A stretch of 64,000 bases of DNA, taken from NCBI GenBank assembly GCA_027482245.1, contig JAIXWG010000034.1, forward strand, positions 62,001-126,000. Direction: 5' to 3'. The translations under genes were made by a program, and so were the position numbers. This DNA comes from Acetobacteraceae bacterium (GTDB lineage: Bacteria; Pseudomonadota; Alphaproteobacteria; Acetobacterales; Acetobacteraceae). The notes below the pieces were generated by a model. It was not told the DNA's origin. It made no database searches and was given only the letters and a program-made list of their open reading frames with translations. Of the stretch, positions 27,959-35,931 are shown piece by piece (the stretch's first letter is position 1; each line of letters starts with the position of its first letter).

Positions 27959-28618
27959 ATGCGCATGCCCAAGGGCCCGTGGCTGTCTGGTGGCTTCCTG
28001 TCCGGCCATGCCGGCCGGCGCCCCAGCCCTGTCCGCCGGCATGCCCCCTGGTCGGTGCTGCTGCCGCTGCTGGCCGGGCTGATGGCGTCCCCCGCCCTGG
28101 CCCAGAACCGCTGCCCGGACGTGCTGCTGGGCGACAGCCTGGCGGTCGGCATGGCCCCCTTCGCCCAGGCCCAGGGGTTCGAGGTGATCGCCCGCGGCGG
28201 CGCCGGCATCACCTGGCTGCGCCAGCAGGAACCCCGCTGCGCCCGCCGCCTCGTCCTCGTCTTCGGCACCAACGACCTGCGCGGCATGCGGAACGAGGAA
28301 GCGGACAGCTACCTCCGCCAGATCAGCGCCGTGATGGAACGCTGGCCCGCCGCCCGCATCATCTGGGCGACGCCGGGCTGCTTCAACCGCGACGCGCAGC
28401 TGGAACAGGGCAGCACGGTGCTGGACCGCGTGCTGGCCCGCCGCGTGAACCAGGCCGATGACGCGCTGCGCCACCTGCCCGCCATCAACCGGGGGCGGGA
28501 GGCGCGCTGCACCTATGAATCGCATGACGGCGTGCACCCGACCGGGGAGTGGTACCGCAACTGGTGGTCCGCCCTGATGCGGTCGATGGAGCGCACCCAG
28601 GTCGCGGGAATGCGCTGA
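27959..28618 (+). CDS. Exported SGNH/GDSL-type hydrolase
   Basis: A 219-aa protein with a long basic N-region and a hydrophobic stretch ending ...LLAGLMASPALAQN, a likely signal peptide cleaved after AQ or ALA (about residue 49). The SGNH blocks follow: block I LLGDSLAVGM (nucleophile Ser), block II Gly in RGGAGIT, block III FGTNDLRG (Asn), and block V DGVHPTG (Asp-x-x-His). It is probably a periplasmic esterase or an acetyl-group-modifying enzyme on a surface glycan; the substrate is unknown. The strong AGGAGG lies 12 nt before the ATG, so the exact start is not certain. Confidence 0.75.
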   Translation: MRMPKGPWLSGGFLSGHAGRRPSPVRRHAPWSVLLPLLAGLMASPALAQNRCPDVLLGDSLAVGMAPFAQAQGFEVIARGGAGITWLRQQEPRCARRLVLVFGTNDLRGMRNEEADSYLRQISAVMERWPAARIIWATPGCFNRDAQLEQGSTVLDRVLARRVNQADDALRHLPAINRGREARCTYESHDGVHPTGEWYRNWWSALMRSMERTQVAGMR

Positions 28619-28671
28619 GGCCAGGCCCGCAACCCGCTTGACCGCGGGGCGGGCACGGGAGCATGACGTAG

Positions 28672-28862
28672 GCGCGGGAGAGCTGCCCCGGCCCAAGGGC
28701 CGGTGCGGCGCCGAAGGAGCAACCGCCCCGGAAACTCTCAGGCCCACGTACCGCAACCCGTCTTGAACTCTGAAAAGTGGAGCGGCAGCTCCCGCCGACG
28801 GTGTAAGCCCCGGGCCCGCGATGGGCCGGCGGTGATGCTCTCAGGCCAATGACAGAGGGGGC
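28672..28862 (+). promoter_or_regulatory. Tandem glycine riboswitch
   Basis: Two consecutive glycine aptamers. The first has GCCGAAGGAGCAA (28710-28722) and ACTCTCAGGC (28734-28743). The second has the variant GCCGACGGTGTAA (28794-28806) and CTCTCAGGCCAATGACAGAG (28838-28857), the classical 3' closing sequence. A possible -35 TTGACC lies at 28638. No T-run terminator is visible before the gene; regulation could act on ribosome access, since the SD and start of the next gene are only about 30 nt from the aptamer. It lies directly in front of the FAD dehydrogenase gene, not a gcv operon. Confidence 0.93.
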
Positions 28863-28900
28863 ATTCGAACCCGCGCGAGGCGCGCGGGCGGAGAATGCGC

Positions 28901-30163
28901 ATGTCCCGTTCCGACCCTGAGACCGTCGCCGTGATCGGCGCCGGCATCACCGGCATCACCACGGCCTACAACCTGGCCCGCCGCGGCCACCGCGTCACGG
29001 TCCTCGACCGCCACCCCTACGCCGCGATGGAGACGTCCTTCGCCAATGGCGGCCAGCTCTCGGCCTCCAACGCGGAGGTCTGGAACAGCTGGGCGACCGT
29101 GCTGAAGGGCATGCGGTGGATGCTCTCCCCCGGCGCGCCGCTGCTCGTGAACCCGCGTCCCTCCTGGCACAAGCTGTCCTGGATGGCGGAATTCGTCGCC
29201 TCCATCCCGCGCTACGAGGAGAACACGATCACCACCGCCCGCCTCGCGATCGAGGCGCGCTCGCATCTCCGCCGCCTGGCGGCGGAGGAGGGGATCGAGT
29301 TCGACGCGGAGGATCGCGGCATCCTGCATGTCTACCGAACCCGGCAGGATTTCGACGCCGCCGCGCGCGTCACCGCGCTGCTGGCCAGGGGCGGGCTGGA
29401 ACGCCGCGCCGTTACGCCGGCCGAGATCCGCGCCATCGAGCCCGCGCTGAAGGGCGAGGTCTTCGGCGGCTTCTACACGCCGTCCGACTTCACCGGCGAC
29501 ATCCACAAATTCACCAACGGCCTAGCACTGGCCTGCGCGCGCCACGGCGTCACGCTGCGCTATTCGACCGAGGTGCTGGCCACGGAAGCGGGCGAGGATG
29601 GCGTCACCATCACCTGCCGCTCGACGGAGCCGGCGGCGGACGGCGCGTCACATGAACCGGAGGTGCTGCGCTTCGACAAGGTCGTGGTCTGCGGCGGCGT
29701 CATGTCCCGCCGGCTGGGGGAGGCGCTGGGCGACCGGATCAACGTCTATCCGGTGAAGGGCTACTCCATCACCGTGCAGCTCGATGATCCCGCGGACCAG
29801 CAGGCGGCGCCGTGGGTCAGCCTGCTGGACGACAAGGCGAAGATCGTGACCAGCCGGCTGGGCGCGCGGCGCTTCCGCGTGGCGGGGACGGCGGAGTTCA
29901 ACGGCTACAACCGCGACATCCGCGCGGCGCGCATCGCGCCCCTGGTCGCCTGGTGCCGCGCGCATTTCCCAAGCATGAGCACGCGCCACGCCGTGCCCTG
30001 GGCCGGGCTGCGGCCGATGATGCCGGACATGATGCCGCGCGTGGCGCGCGGGCGGAATCCGCGCGTCTTCTATAACACCGGGCATGGCCACCTCGGCTGG
30101 ACGCTGTCCGCCGCGACGGCCGATGCGGTGGCCGCGCTGGTCGGCGCCCGCGCCAACGCCTGA
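28901..30163 (+). CDS. D-amino-acid-dehydrogenase-like FAD oxidoreductase
   Basis: A 420-aa DAO/DadA-type flavoprotein. The FAD dinucleotide-binding motif is VAVIGAGITGITTAYNLARRGHRVTVLDR. SFANGGQLSASNAEVW is the DadA signature region; VYPVKGYSITVQL and the C-terminal NTGHGHLGWTLSAATA (second FAD contact) are conserved. DadA deaminates D-amino acids, passing electrons to the respiratory chain; relatives oxidise glycine or sarcosine. Its own glycine riboswitch argues that glycine (or a compound giving glycine) is the physiological substrate or signal. The ATG at 28901 has GGAG 7 nt upstream; ATG 28895 is too close to it. Confidence 0.88.
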   Translation: MSRSDPETVAVIGAGITGITTAYNLARRGHRVTVLDRHPYAAMETSFANGGQLSASNAEVWNSWATVLKGMRWMLSPGAPLLVNPRPSWHKLSWMAEFVASIPRYEENTITTARLAIEARSHLRRLAAEEGIEFDAEDRGILHVYRTRQDFDAAARVTALLARGGLERRAVTPAEIRAIEPALKGEVFGGFYTPSDFTGDIHKFTNGLALACARHGVTLRYSTEVLATEAGEDGVTITCRSTEPAADGASHEPEVLRFDKVVVCGGVMSRRLGEALGDRINVYPVKGYSITVQLDDPADQQAAPWVSLLDDKAKIVTSRLGARRFRVAGTAEFNGYNRDIRAARIAPLVAWCRAHFPSMSTRHAVPWAGLRPMMPDMMPRVARGRNPRVFYNTGHGHLGWTLSAATADAVAALVGARANA

Positions 30164-30188
30164 CGGCAAGCGCGCGGCGGCGGCGCGC

Positions 30189-30842
30189 CTACAGCGCGCC
30201 GCTGGCCAGCGCGTGGTCCACGCCGCCCAGGATGTGCACGCCGAGCACGGCGCGCGCCGCCTGCGCGTCGCGCCCCAGCGCGGCGTCGCGCAGCGCCGCG
30301 TGTTCCCCCGCCGCGATGGCGCCGCGGAAGCCCAGCGCCAGGTTCTGGTAGCGCTGGTAGCGGTCGAAGGCCGCGGCATGTGTCGCCATCAGCGTGCGCG
30401 ACCCGCAGGCGGAGATCAGCGTCTGGTGGAACTGGGCGTCGAAGTGGCGCCAGGCCTCCAGCGCTTCGGCATCGCCCGCCAGCAGCTTCTCCTCCATCTG
30501 CGCCAGCTTGTGGTGCGCCGCGACCACGCGCGCCTCCCACTCCACGTCGCCGGCGCGGAAGGACTGCTCCAGCGCGTGTTCCTCCAGCAGCAGCCGCAGG
30601 CCGGCGAGTTCGCGGAGTTCGGTCGCGGAGAAGGGCGCCACCTCGAACCCCCGCTGGCCTTCCGCGATGACGAGGCGTTCGGCGACGAGGCGCGACAGCG
30701 TTTCCCGCAGCGTGCCGACGCCGGCTTCATAGGCGTCGCGCAGCGCGTCGAGCTTGAGCTTCCGCCCCGGCCCCAGCCGGCCGCGCAGGATGTCGGACCG
30801 GATCAGGCGATAGGCGCGCTCGCCCGCCGTCTCGGGGGTCAC
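30189..30842 (-). CDS. GntR-family regulator (FadR/VanR type), copy 2
   Basis: A 217-aa GntR protein. The N-terminal winged helix has AYRLIRSDILRGRLGPGRKLKL, YEAGVGTLRETLSRLVAERLV and EGQRGFEVAPFS. The C-terminal all-helical FCD domain has metal-site histidines around HFDAQFHQTLISACGS. It is a clear paralog of the gene immediately upstream, and its GTG start overlaps that stop codon (GTGA), so both are made from one transcript. It probably acts with its paralog on the divergent TRAP operon. Confidence 0.9.
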   Translation of the reverse strand: MTPETAGERAYRLIRSDILRGRLGPGRKLKLDALRDAYEAGVGTLRETLSRLVAERLVIAEGQRGFEVAPFSATELRELAGLRLLLEEHALEQSFRAGDVEWEARVVAAHHKLAQMEEKLLAGDAEALEAWRHFDAQFHQTLISACGSRTLMATHAAAFDRYQRYQNLALGFRGAIAAGEHAALRDAALGRDAQAARAVLGVHILGGVDHALASGAL

Positions 30843-31570
30843 CGCGCGGCCGCCCGGCGCAGCGCCTGCCCGGCCCGCGGGGTGGCGAGGGGGGCGAGGG
30901 CGCGGCTGCGCAGCACCTGGTCCACGCAGCCCGCGATATGCGCTTCCAGCACCGCCGCCGCCCGGTCCGCGTCCCGCGCCAGGGCGCATTCCAGCAGCGC
31001 GGCGTGCTGTTCGGCCGCGACGGCGCCGCGGAAGACCACCGCGACCATCTGGTAGCGGAGGTAGCGGTCATAGGCCGCCGCGTAGCTCTCCAGCAGCACG
31101 CCCGAACCGCAGGCCTCGATCAGCGCATGGTGGAATTCGCGGTCGTAGCGCTTCCACAGGCCGGTATCGGCGGCCTCGCCCTTCAGCAGCCGGCGTTCCA
31201 GCACGGCGAGCTTGTGGTGCGCGCCGACCACGCGGCCTTCCCAGTCGATGTCCCCCGCCGCGAAGGACAGGCGGATGGCGTGGCGTTCCAGCAGCAGGCG
31301 GAGGTCCGCGATCTCCCGGAATTCCTCGGCGGAGACAGGGGCCACGGTGAAGCCGCGCTGGCCTTCAGCGACGACCAGGCCCTCGGTCGCGAGCCGGTTC
31401 AGCGCTTCCCGCAGCGTGCCGACGCCGGCCTCGTAGATAGGGCGCAGGCCGTCGAGGCCGAGCTTGCGGCCGGGGGCGAGGCGGCCGAGCAGCACATCCG
31501 CGCGCAGGCGGCGATAGGCGGCTTCGCCGCCATCCTCCCGCTCTTCCTTCGCCTCCCCGCTGCGGATCAC
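30839..31570 (-). CDS. GntR-family regulator (FadR/VanR type), copy 1
   Basis: A 243-aa GntR regulator with the same layout as its neighbour: winged helix AYRRLRADVLLGRLAPGRKLGL ... YEAGVGTLREALNRLATEGLV, then an FCD ligand-binding domain (RYDREFHHALIEACGSGVLLE). The GTG start at 31570 faces the TRAP transporter operon across 178 bp that include a TCCGAT-GG-ATCGGA palindrome. The effector is likely the TRAP substrate or a catabolite of it. Confidence 0.9.
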   Translation of the reverse strand: MIRSGEAKEEREDGGEAAYRRLRADVLLGRLAPGRKLGLDGLRPIYEAGVGTLREALNRLATEGLVVAEGQRGFTVAPVSAEEFREIADLRLLLERHAIRLSFAAGDIDWEGRVVGAHHKLAVLERRLLKGEAADTGLWKRYDREFHHALIEACGSGVLLESYAAAYDRYLRYQMVAVVFRGAVAAEQHAALLECALARDADRAAAVLEAHIAGCVDQVLRSRALAPLATPRAGQALRRAAAR

Positions 31571-31646
31571 CGCGCCGCTCCCTGGCTGACGGGCGCAGTA
31601 TCGGGCGGTGCCGGCGTGTCGGCAATATCGGAGATACGGAGAAACA

Positions 31647-31660
31647 TCCGATGGATCGGA
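31647..31660. promoter_or_regulatory. Candidate operator between gntR pair and TRAP operon
   Basis: A perfect 14-bp palindrome, TCCGAT-GG-ATCGGA, in the divergent promoter region. GntR proteins bind such short palindromes. A related CGGAGATACGGAG stretch lies just to its left. Assignment to these regulators is inference from position. Confidence 0.45.
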
Positions 31661-31748
31661 AAATCCCGCTTGATCCCCGTAATCGCCGCTACTAGCCTCG
31701 TTGCCAAGCCGCGTGCGGCCAAGGACGGTTCAGGGAAGGGAACACCTC

Positions 31749-32738
31749 ATGTCACTGCTCACCGGGCGTCGCCCGCTGCTCGGCCTCGCCGCCGCGCTCT
31801 CCACCGCCCCGATCCTGAAGGCGGAGGCGCAGGCCCGCCGGCGCATCCGCTTCACCGCCGTCTTCTCGGACCAGGACATCCGCGCCGATGCCATGAAGGG
31901 CTTCCAGCGCGACCTGGCTGGCGAGTTCGACGTGGAGCTGCACCTGAACGCGACGCTGTTCCGCCAGGGGACGGAGCTTGTCGCCATCCAGCGCAACAAC
32001 GTGGAGATGGCGAACCTGGCACCGCAGGACTTCTCCCGCCAGATTCCCGCCTGGTCCGTCATGGCGTCCGCCTACCTGTTCCGCGACGCCGACCACATGA
32101 CGAAGGTCTTCGCCGGCCCGATCGGCGAGGAGTTCAAGCGCATGGCGCGGGAACAGCTGAACGTGCAGGTGCTGGGCCCGCTCTATTTCGGCACGCGGCA
32201 CGTGAACCTGAAGCCGCGCACGCGAATCACGACTCCGGCCGACATGCGCGGCATCAAGCTGCGCATGCCCCCGGGCGAGACCTGGCAGTTCCTGGGCGAG
32301 GCGCTGGGCGCCAACCCGACGCCGGTCGCCTTCGCGGAGCTCTACACGGCGCTGCAATCCGGCACGGTGGATGGCCAGGACAACCCGCTGCCCACCAGCC
32401 GCACCATGCGCTTCCATGAGGTGACGACGCAGTTCGTGCTGACCAGCCACCTCGTCGCCTATGACCTGCTCTCGGTCTCGTCCCGGGTGTGGGACGGCAT
32501 GACGCCCGCGCAGCGCACGGCCATGCAGGCGGCCGCCGACAAGGCGATCGCGGAGAGCACGAGCCGCCACCTGGCGCAGGAGCAGGAGATGCTGGACTTC
32601 TTCCGCGCCCAGGGGCTGGAGGTCTATGCGCCGAACGTGGACGCCTTCCGGGCGGAGGCGCAGCGCCGCTACCTCGCCTCCACCCAGTCGCAGGGCTGGC
32701 CCGCCGGGATCCTCGACCGCATCAACGCCGTCCGCTGA
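31749..32738 (+). CDS. TRAP transporter substrate-binding protein DctP
   Basis: A 329-aa periplasmic solute-binding protein. A signal peptide covers about residues 1-29 (PLLGLAAALSTAPILKAEAQA). The DctP-type core includes GTELVAIQRNNVEMANLAPQDF, the carboxylate-binding Arg region of GIKLRMPPGETWQFLGEALGANP, and VDGQDNPLPTSRTMRF. TRAP binding proteins usually bind organic acids through that arginine. It is the first gene of a dctPQM-aroQ operon, divergent from two GntR regulators. Confidence 0.93.
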   Translation: MSLLTGRRPLLGLAAALSTAPILKAEAQARRRIRFTAVFSDQDIRADAMKGFQRDLAGEFDVELHLNATLFRQGTELVAIQRNNVEMANLAPQDFSRQIPAWSVMASAYLFRDADHMTKVFAGPIGEEFKRMAREQLNVQVLGPLYFGTRHVNLKPRTRITTPADMRGIKLRMPPGETWQFLGEALGANPTPVAFAELYTALQSGTVDGQDNPLPTSRTMRFHEVTTQFVLTSHLVAYDLLSVSSRVWDGMTPAQRTAMQAAADKAIAESTSRHLAQEQEMLDFFRAQGLEVYAPNVDAFRAEAQRRYLASTQSQGWPAGILDRINAVR

Positions 32739-32745
32739 GGCCGCG

Positions 32746-33219
32746 ATGATCGGCTGGCTCGGCCGCCGCGCGGAGGATGTGCTCTCCGCGCTGCTGGCGG
32801 CGATGTTCGTCGCCTTCATCCTCCAGATCGTGACGCGCTACGTCTTCAACGCGCCGCTGAGCTGGACGGCCGAGTTCTCCACCCTCTGCTGGCTCTGGGG
32901 CATCCTGTGGGGCGCCGGGCTGGTGCTGCGGGACGAGGAGGAGATCCGCTTCGACGTGATCTACGGCGCCATGCCGCCCGGCGTGAAGCGCGTGGCGGAT
33001 GCCATCACGGGCAGCGCGGTGGTCGTGATCTTCGGCTGGTCGCTGCCCGCGATGGCGGACTACGTCACCTTCATGAAGGTGGAGAAGACCGCCTATCTCG
33101 GGCTGCGCTTCGACACCGTCTATTCGGTCTACCTGGTCTTCGCCGTGGCGCAGATCGTGCGCCACGCGCTGATCGTGTGGCGCTCCGTCACCGGCCGCGG
33201 CCTGGCGCGGGGGGCGTGA
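32746..33219 (+). CDS. TRAP transporter small permease DctQ
   Basis: A 157-aa inner-membrane protein with four predicted helices, containing the DctQ landmarks RYVFNAPLSWTAEFSTLCWLWGILWGAGLVL and RDEEEIRFDVIY. It pairs with the large permease. It starts 7 bp after dctP and its stop overlaps the potential GTG of dctM. Confidence 0.92.
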   Translation: MIGWLGRRAEDVLSALLAAMFVAFILQIVTRYVFNAPLSWTAEFSTLCWLWGILWGAGLVLRDEEEIRFDVIYGAMPPGVKRVADAITGSAVVVIFGWSLPAMADYVTFMKVEKTAYLGLRFDTVYSVYLVFAVAQIVRHALIVWRSVTGRGLARGA

Positions 33220-33221
33220 CG

Positions 33222-34517
33222 ATGCTCTCGCCGCTCATGCTCATGCTGGTCACGCTGCTCGGCCTCTCCTGCCTCGGCCTGCCGATCGGCGTCGCGATGA
33301 TCTCGGCCTCCATCGTCTATCTCGGCGCGTCCGGCCAGGACATGTCGATCGCGGCGGAGCAGGTGCTGAACGGGTTGAACGGCAGCTACGTGCTGCTGGC
33401 CGTGCCGCTCTTCATCTTCTCCGCAGGGCTGATGAATGCGGGCAGCCTGACGGACCGGCTGCTGCGCTTCTGCGACCTGCTGGTGGGGCGCTTCCGCGGC
33501 GGGCTCGGCCATGTGAACATCGTGCAGAGCGTGATCTTCGCGGGCATGTCGGGATCAGCGGTGGCCGATGCCGCCGGCAGCGGCAAGGTCCAGATCGACA
33601 TGATGACCAAGGGCGGCGTCTATCCGCTCAGCTACGCCGCCGCGCTGACCGCCGTCACCGCCGTGATCGGGCCGATCATCCCGCCCTCCATCCCCATGGT
33701 GCTCTATGCGCTCGTGGCCGATGCCTCCATCGGCTACCTGTTCCTGGGCGGCGTGATCCCGGGGCTGCTGATGGCGCTGGCGCAGATGGGCATCAACAGC
33801 TGGATGGCCCATCGCAACAACTGGCCGATCGCGGAGACGGTGCCGCTGCGCGAAGTGCCGCGGCTGACGATGGAGGCGCTGCCCGCGCTGCTGATGCCCG
33901 TCATCCTGCTGGGCGGCATCTATGGCGGCGTGATGACGCCGACCGAGGCCGCGGCCGTCGCCGCCGCCTATGCCTGGTTCATCGCCGCCGTCTTCTACCG
34001 CAGCCTGACCATGCGCCAGACCTGGACGGCGGTGGTGGAAAGCGCGCGCTCCACCGCCGCGATCGGCATGCTGATCGCCGGTGCGCTGGCGCTGAACTTC
34101 GTCATCACCAGCGAGAACGTGCCGAATACGGTGCGCGCCGTCCTCGGGGGATGGGACCTGTCGCAGTGGCAGTTCCTGCTGCTGGTGAACGTGATCCTGC
34201 TGGTGCTGGGCTGCCTGATGGAAGGCAGCACCATCCTGCTGATCGTCGTGCCCGTGCTGGTGCCGGCGGCCCAGGCGCTTGGCGTGGACATGGTGCATTT
34301 CGGCGTCATGGTCGTCGTCAACATCATGCTGGGGCTGGTGACGCCGCCCTATGGCCTGCTGCTGTTCATCGTCGCCAAGCTGTCGAACCAGCCGCTGATG
34401 GCGGTGGTGCGGGACACGCTGCCCTTCCTGGTCGCCATGATCGCCGCCCTGTTCCTGATCACCTACGTCCCGGAACTCGTGCTCTGGCTGCCACGGCAGC
34501 TCGGCTACCAAGGTTGA
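33222..34517 (+). CDS. TRAP transporter large permease DctM
   Basis: A 431-aa ion-coupled permease of the DctM type with about 12 helices. Typical segments are LLAVPLFIFSAGLMNAGS, GGLGHVNIVQSVIFAGMSGSAVADAAG, IGPIIPPSIPMVLYA and GLVTPPYGLLLFIVAKL. Start: ATG 33222, 2 bp after the dctQ stop; an in-frame GTG at 33216 overlaps it. With DctP and DctQ it forms a complete TRAP system, most likely for a carboxylate. Confidence 0.94.
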   Translation: MLSPLMLMLVTLLGLSCLGLPIGVAMISASIVYLGASGQDMSIAAEQVLNGLNGSYVLLAVPLFIFSAGLMNAGSLTDRLLRFCDLLVGRFRGGLGHVNIVQSVIFAGMSGSAVADAAGSGKVQIDMMTKGGVYPLSYAAALTAVTAVIGPIIPPSIPMVLYALVADASIGYLFLGGVIPGLLMALAQMGINSWMAHRNNWPIAETVPLREVPRLTMEALPALLMPVILLGGIYGGVMTPTEAAAVAAAYAWFIAAVFYRSLTMRQTWTAVVESARSTAAIGMLIAGALALNFVITSENVPNTVRAVLGGWDLSQWQFLLLVNVILLVLGCLMEGSTILLIVVPVLVPAAQALGVDMVHFGVMVVVNIMLGLVTPPYGLLLFIVAKLSNQPLMAVVRDTLPFLVAMIAALFLITYVPELVLWLPRQLGYQG

Positions 34518-34521
34518 GAGA

Positions 34522-34965
34522 ATGTCCCGCACCATCCATGTCCTGAACGGCCCCAACCTCGATCGCCTCGGCAAGCGGGAGCCGGAGATCTACGGCCGCA
34601 CCACGCTGGCGGAGATCGAGGCGCTGTGCCGCGCGGAGGCCGGGAACGACAGCATCGTCTTCCGCCAGACCAACTGGGAAGGCCAGCTGATCGAGTGGAT
34701 CCACGAGGCGATCGACACGGACGCCGCGGGGCTCGTCATCAACCCCGCCGGCCTCAGCTTCCGGTCCATCCCGCTGGTCGATGCGCTGCGGATGTTCCCG
34801 CGCCCGATCGTCGAGCTGCACATCTCCAACATCCATCGCCGCGATGCGCTGCACCAGCATTCGCTGGTCTCGACCGTCGCGACCGCGGTGATCGCGGGGC
34901 TGGGCGCGCGCGGCTATGGCGTGGCGCTGCGCGCGCTGCGGGACATGCTGGACGAGGCCGCCTGA
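34522..34965 (+). CDS. Type II 3-dehydroquinate dehydratase-like protein (divergent AroQ)
   Basis: A 147-aa protein of normal AroQ length, 4 bp after the TRAP permease. The N-terminal HVLNGPNLDRLGKREPEIYG keeps the catalytic loop Arg19 and Tyr24. NWEGQLIEWIHEA and VELHISNIHRRD keep Asn51 and the catalytic His100. The substrate loop normally NPGAYTHTS reads NPAGLSFRS here, losing the usual His at position 80. The family dehydrates 3-dehydroquinate to 3-dehydroshikimate. Given the TRAP context it may act in quinate-type catabolism or on a different hydroxy-acid, rather than in aromatic biosynthesis. Confidence 0.8.
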   Translation: MSRTIHVLNGPNLDRLGKREPEIYGRTTLAEIEALCRAEAGNDSIVFRQTNWEGQLIEWIHEAIDTDAAGLVINPAGLSFRSIPLVDALRMFPRPIVELHISNIHRRDALHQHSLVSTVATAVIAGLGARGYGVALRALRDMLDEAA

Positions 34966-34980
34966 GCCGCCGCCCGCGCG

Positions 34981-35931
34981 CTACGCGGCGCCGCCCCGCC
35001 GGACGAGGTTGCGCAGCCCCGCAGGGCCATGCGCCTGCCAAGCGATGAGGTTCTCGACCACCGCCGGCAGGGCCTGCTGCATGTAGATGTCGCTGACGCC
35101 GCCGATATGCGGCGTGATGATCACGTTCGGCAGCGCCCAGAGCGGGCTTTCCCGCGGCAGGGGCTCGGCTTCGAAGACATCGAGCCCGGCGCCGGCGATG
35201 CGCCCTTCCGCCAGGCAGGTCGCCAGCGCGCCTTCATCCACCACGGCGCCACGGGCGATGTTGATCAGGTAGGCGTCGCGCCGCATGGCCGCCAGGACGC
35301 CGGCATCGACCAGGTGATGCGTCGCCCGCGAATAGGGCGCCAGCACGATGAGGAAGTCGGCCCGCCGCGCCGCCTCGGCCAGCTGGTCGCGCGGCAGGAT
35401 GGCTTCGAAATGCGGGGCCTCGCGCCGGGAGGCACTGACGCCGAGCACGGTCATGCCGAACAGCCGGCAGCGTTCCGCCAGATGCCCCGCGATGGCGCCG
35501 ACGCCGAGGATCGTCACCGTCCGCCCATGCAGCAGCTTCTGCGGGCGACGATCCCAGATCCGGGCCTCCTGCTTCGCCAGCGTGCCGCGCAGGTCGCGCA
35601 ACAGCGACAGCATGAGCATGAAGGCCAGCTCGGCCATCTGCGGTCCCTGGATGCCGCGCATGGCGGTGACCAGCACCTCCGGCCGCAGCTCGGGCAGCGC
35701 TTCCAGCTGGTCCGTGCCGGCCGTCAGGGCCTGGATCCATCGCAGCCGCGGGGCCGCCGCCAGCACGCGGCCGGGAATGGCGTGGGCGAGGCCGATGATG
35801 ATTTCGGCCTCCGCCGCTTCCCGCACCGCGTGGTCGGGGCTGCCGGCCAGGACGTAGTCGTAGCCCGGCGCGGCGGCCGACAGCGCCGGGAGCGAGAGGT
35901 CCACCCCCTCGCCGAAGACCAGGACCTTCAC
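34981..35931 (-). CDS. D-2-hydroxyacid dehydrogenase (NAD-dependent), GhrA/SerA-like
   Basis: A 316-aa D-isomer 2-hydroxyacid dehydrogenase. It has IQALTAGTDQLEAL, the Rossmann loop TVTILGVGAIAGHLAERCRLFG, catalytic Arg in INIARGAVVDEGAL, Glu in FEAEPLP and His in ITPHIGGVSD. Members reduce glyoxylate, hydroxypyruvate or other 2-oxoacids. The GTG start at 35931 overlaps the stop of the MetE-like gene (GTGA). The pair is divergent from the next GntR gene and may belong to its regulon. Confidence 0.9.
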   Translation of the reverse strand: MKVLVFGEGVDLSLPALSAAAPGYDYVLAGSPDHAVREAAEAEIIIGLAHAIPGRVLAAAPRLRWIQALTAGTDQLEALPELRPEVLVTAMRGIQGPQMAELAFMLMLSLLRDLRGTLAKQEARIWDRRPQKLLHGRTVTILGVGAIAGHLAERCRLFGMTVLGVSASRREAPHFEAILPRDQLAEAARRADFLIVLAPYSRATHHLVDAGVLAAMRRDAYLINIARGAVVDEGALATCLAEGRIAGAGLDVFEAEPLPRESPLWALPNVIITPHIGGVSDIYMQQALPAVVENLIAWQAHGPAGLRNLVRRGGAA

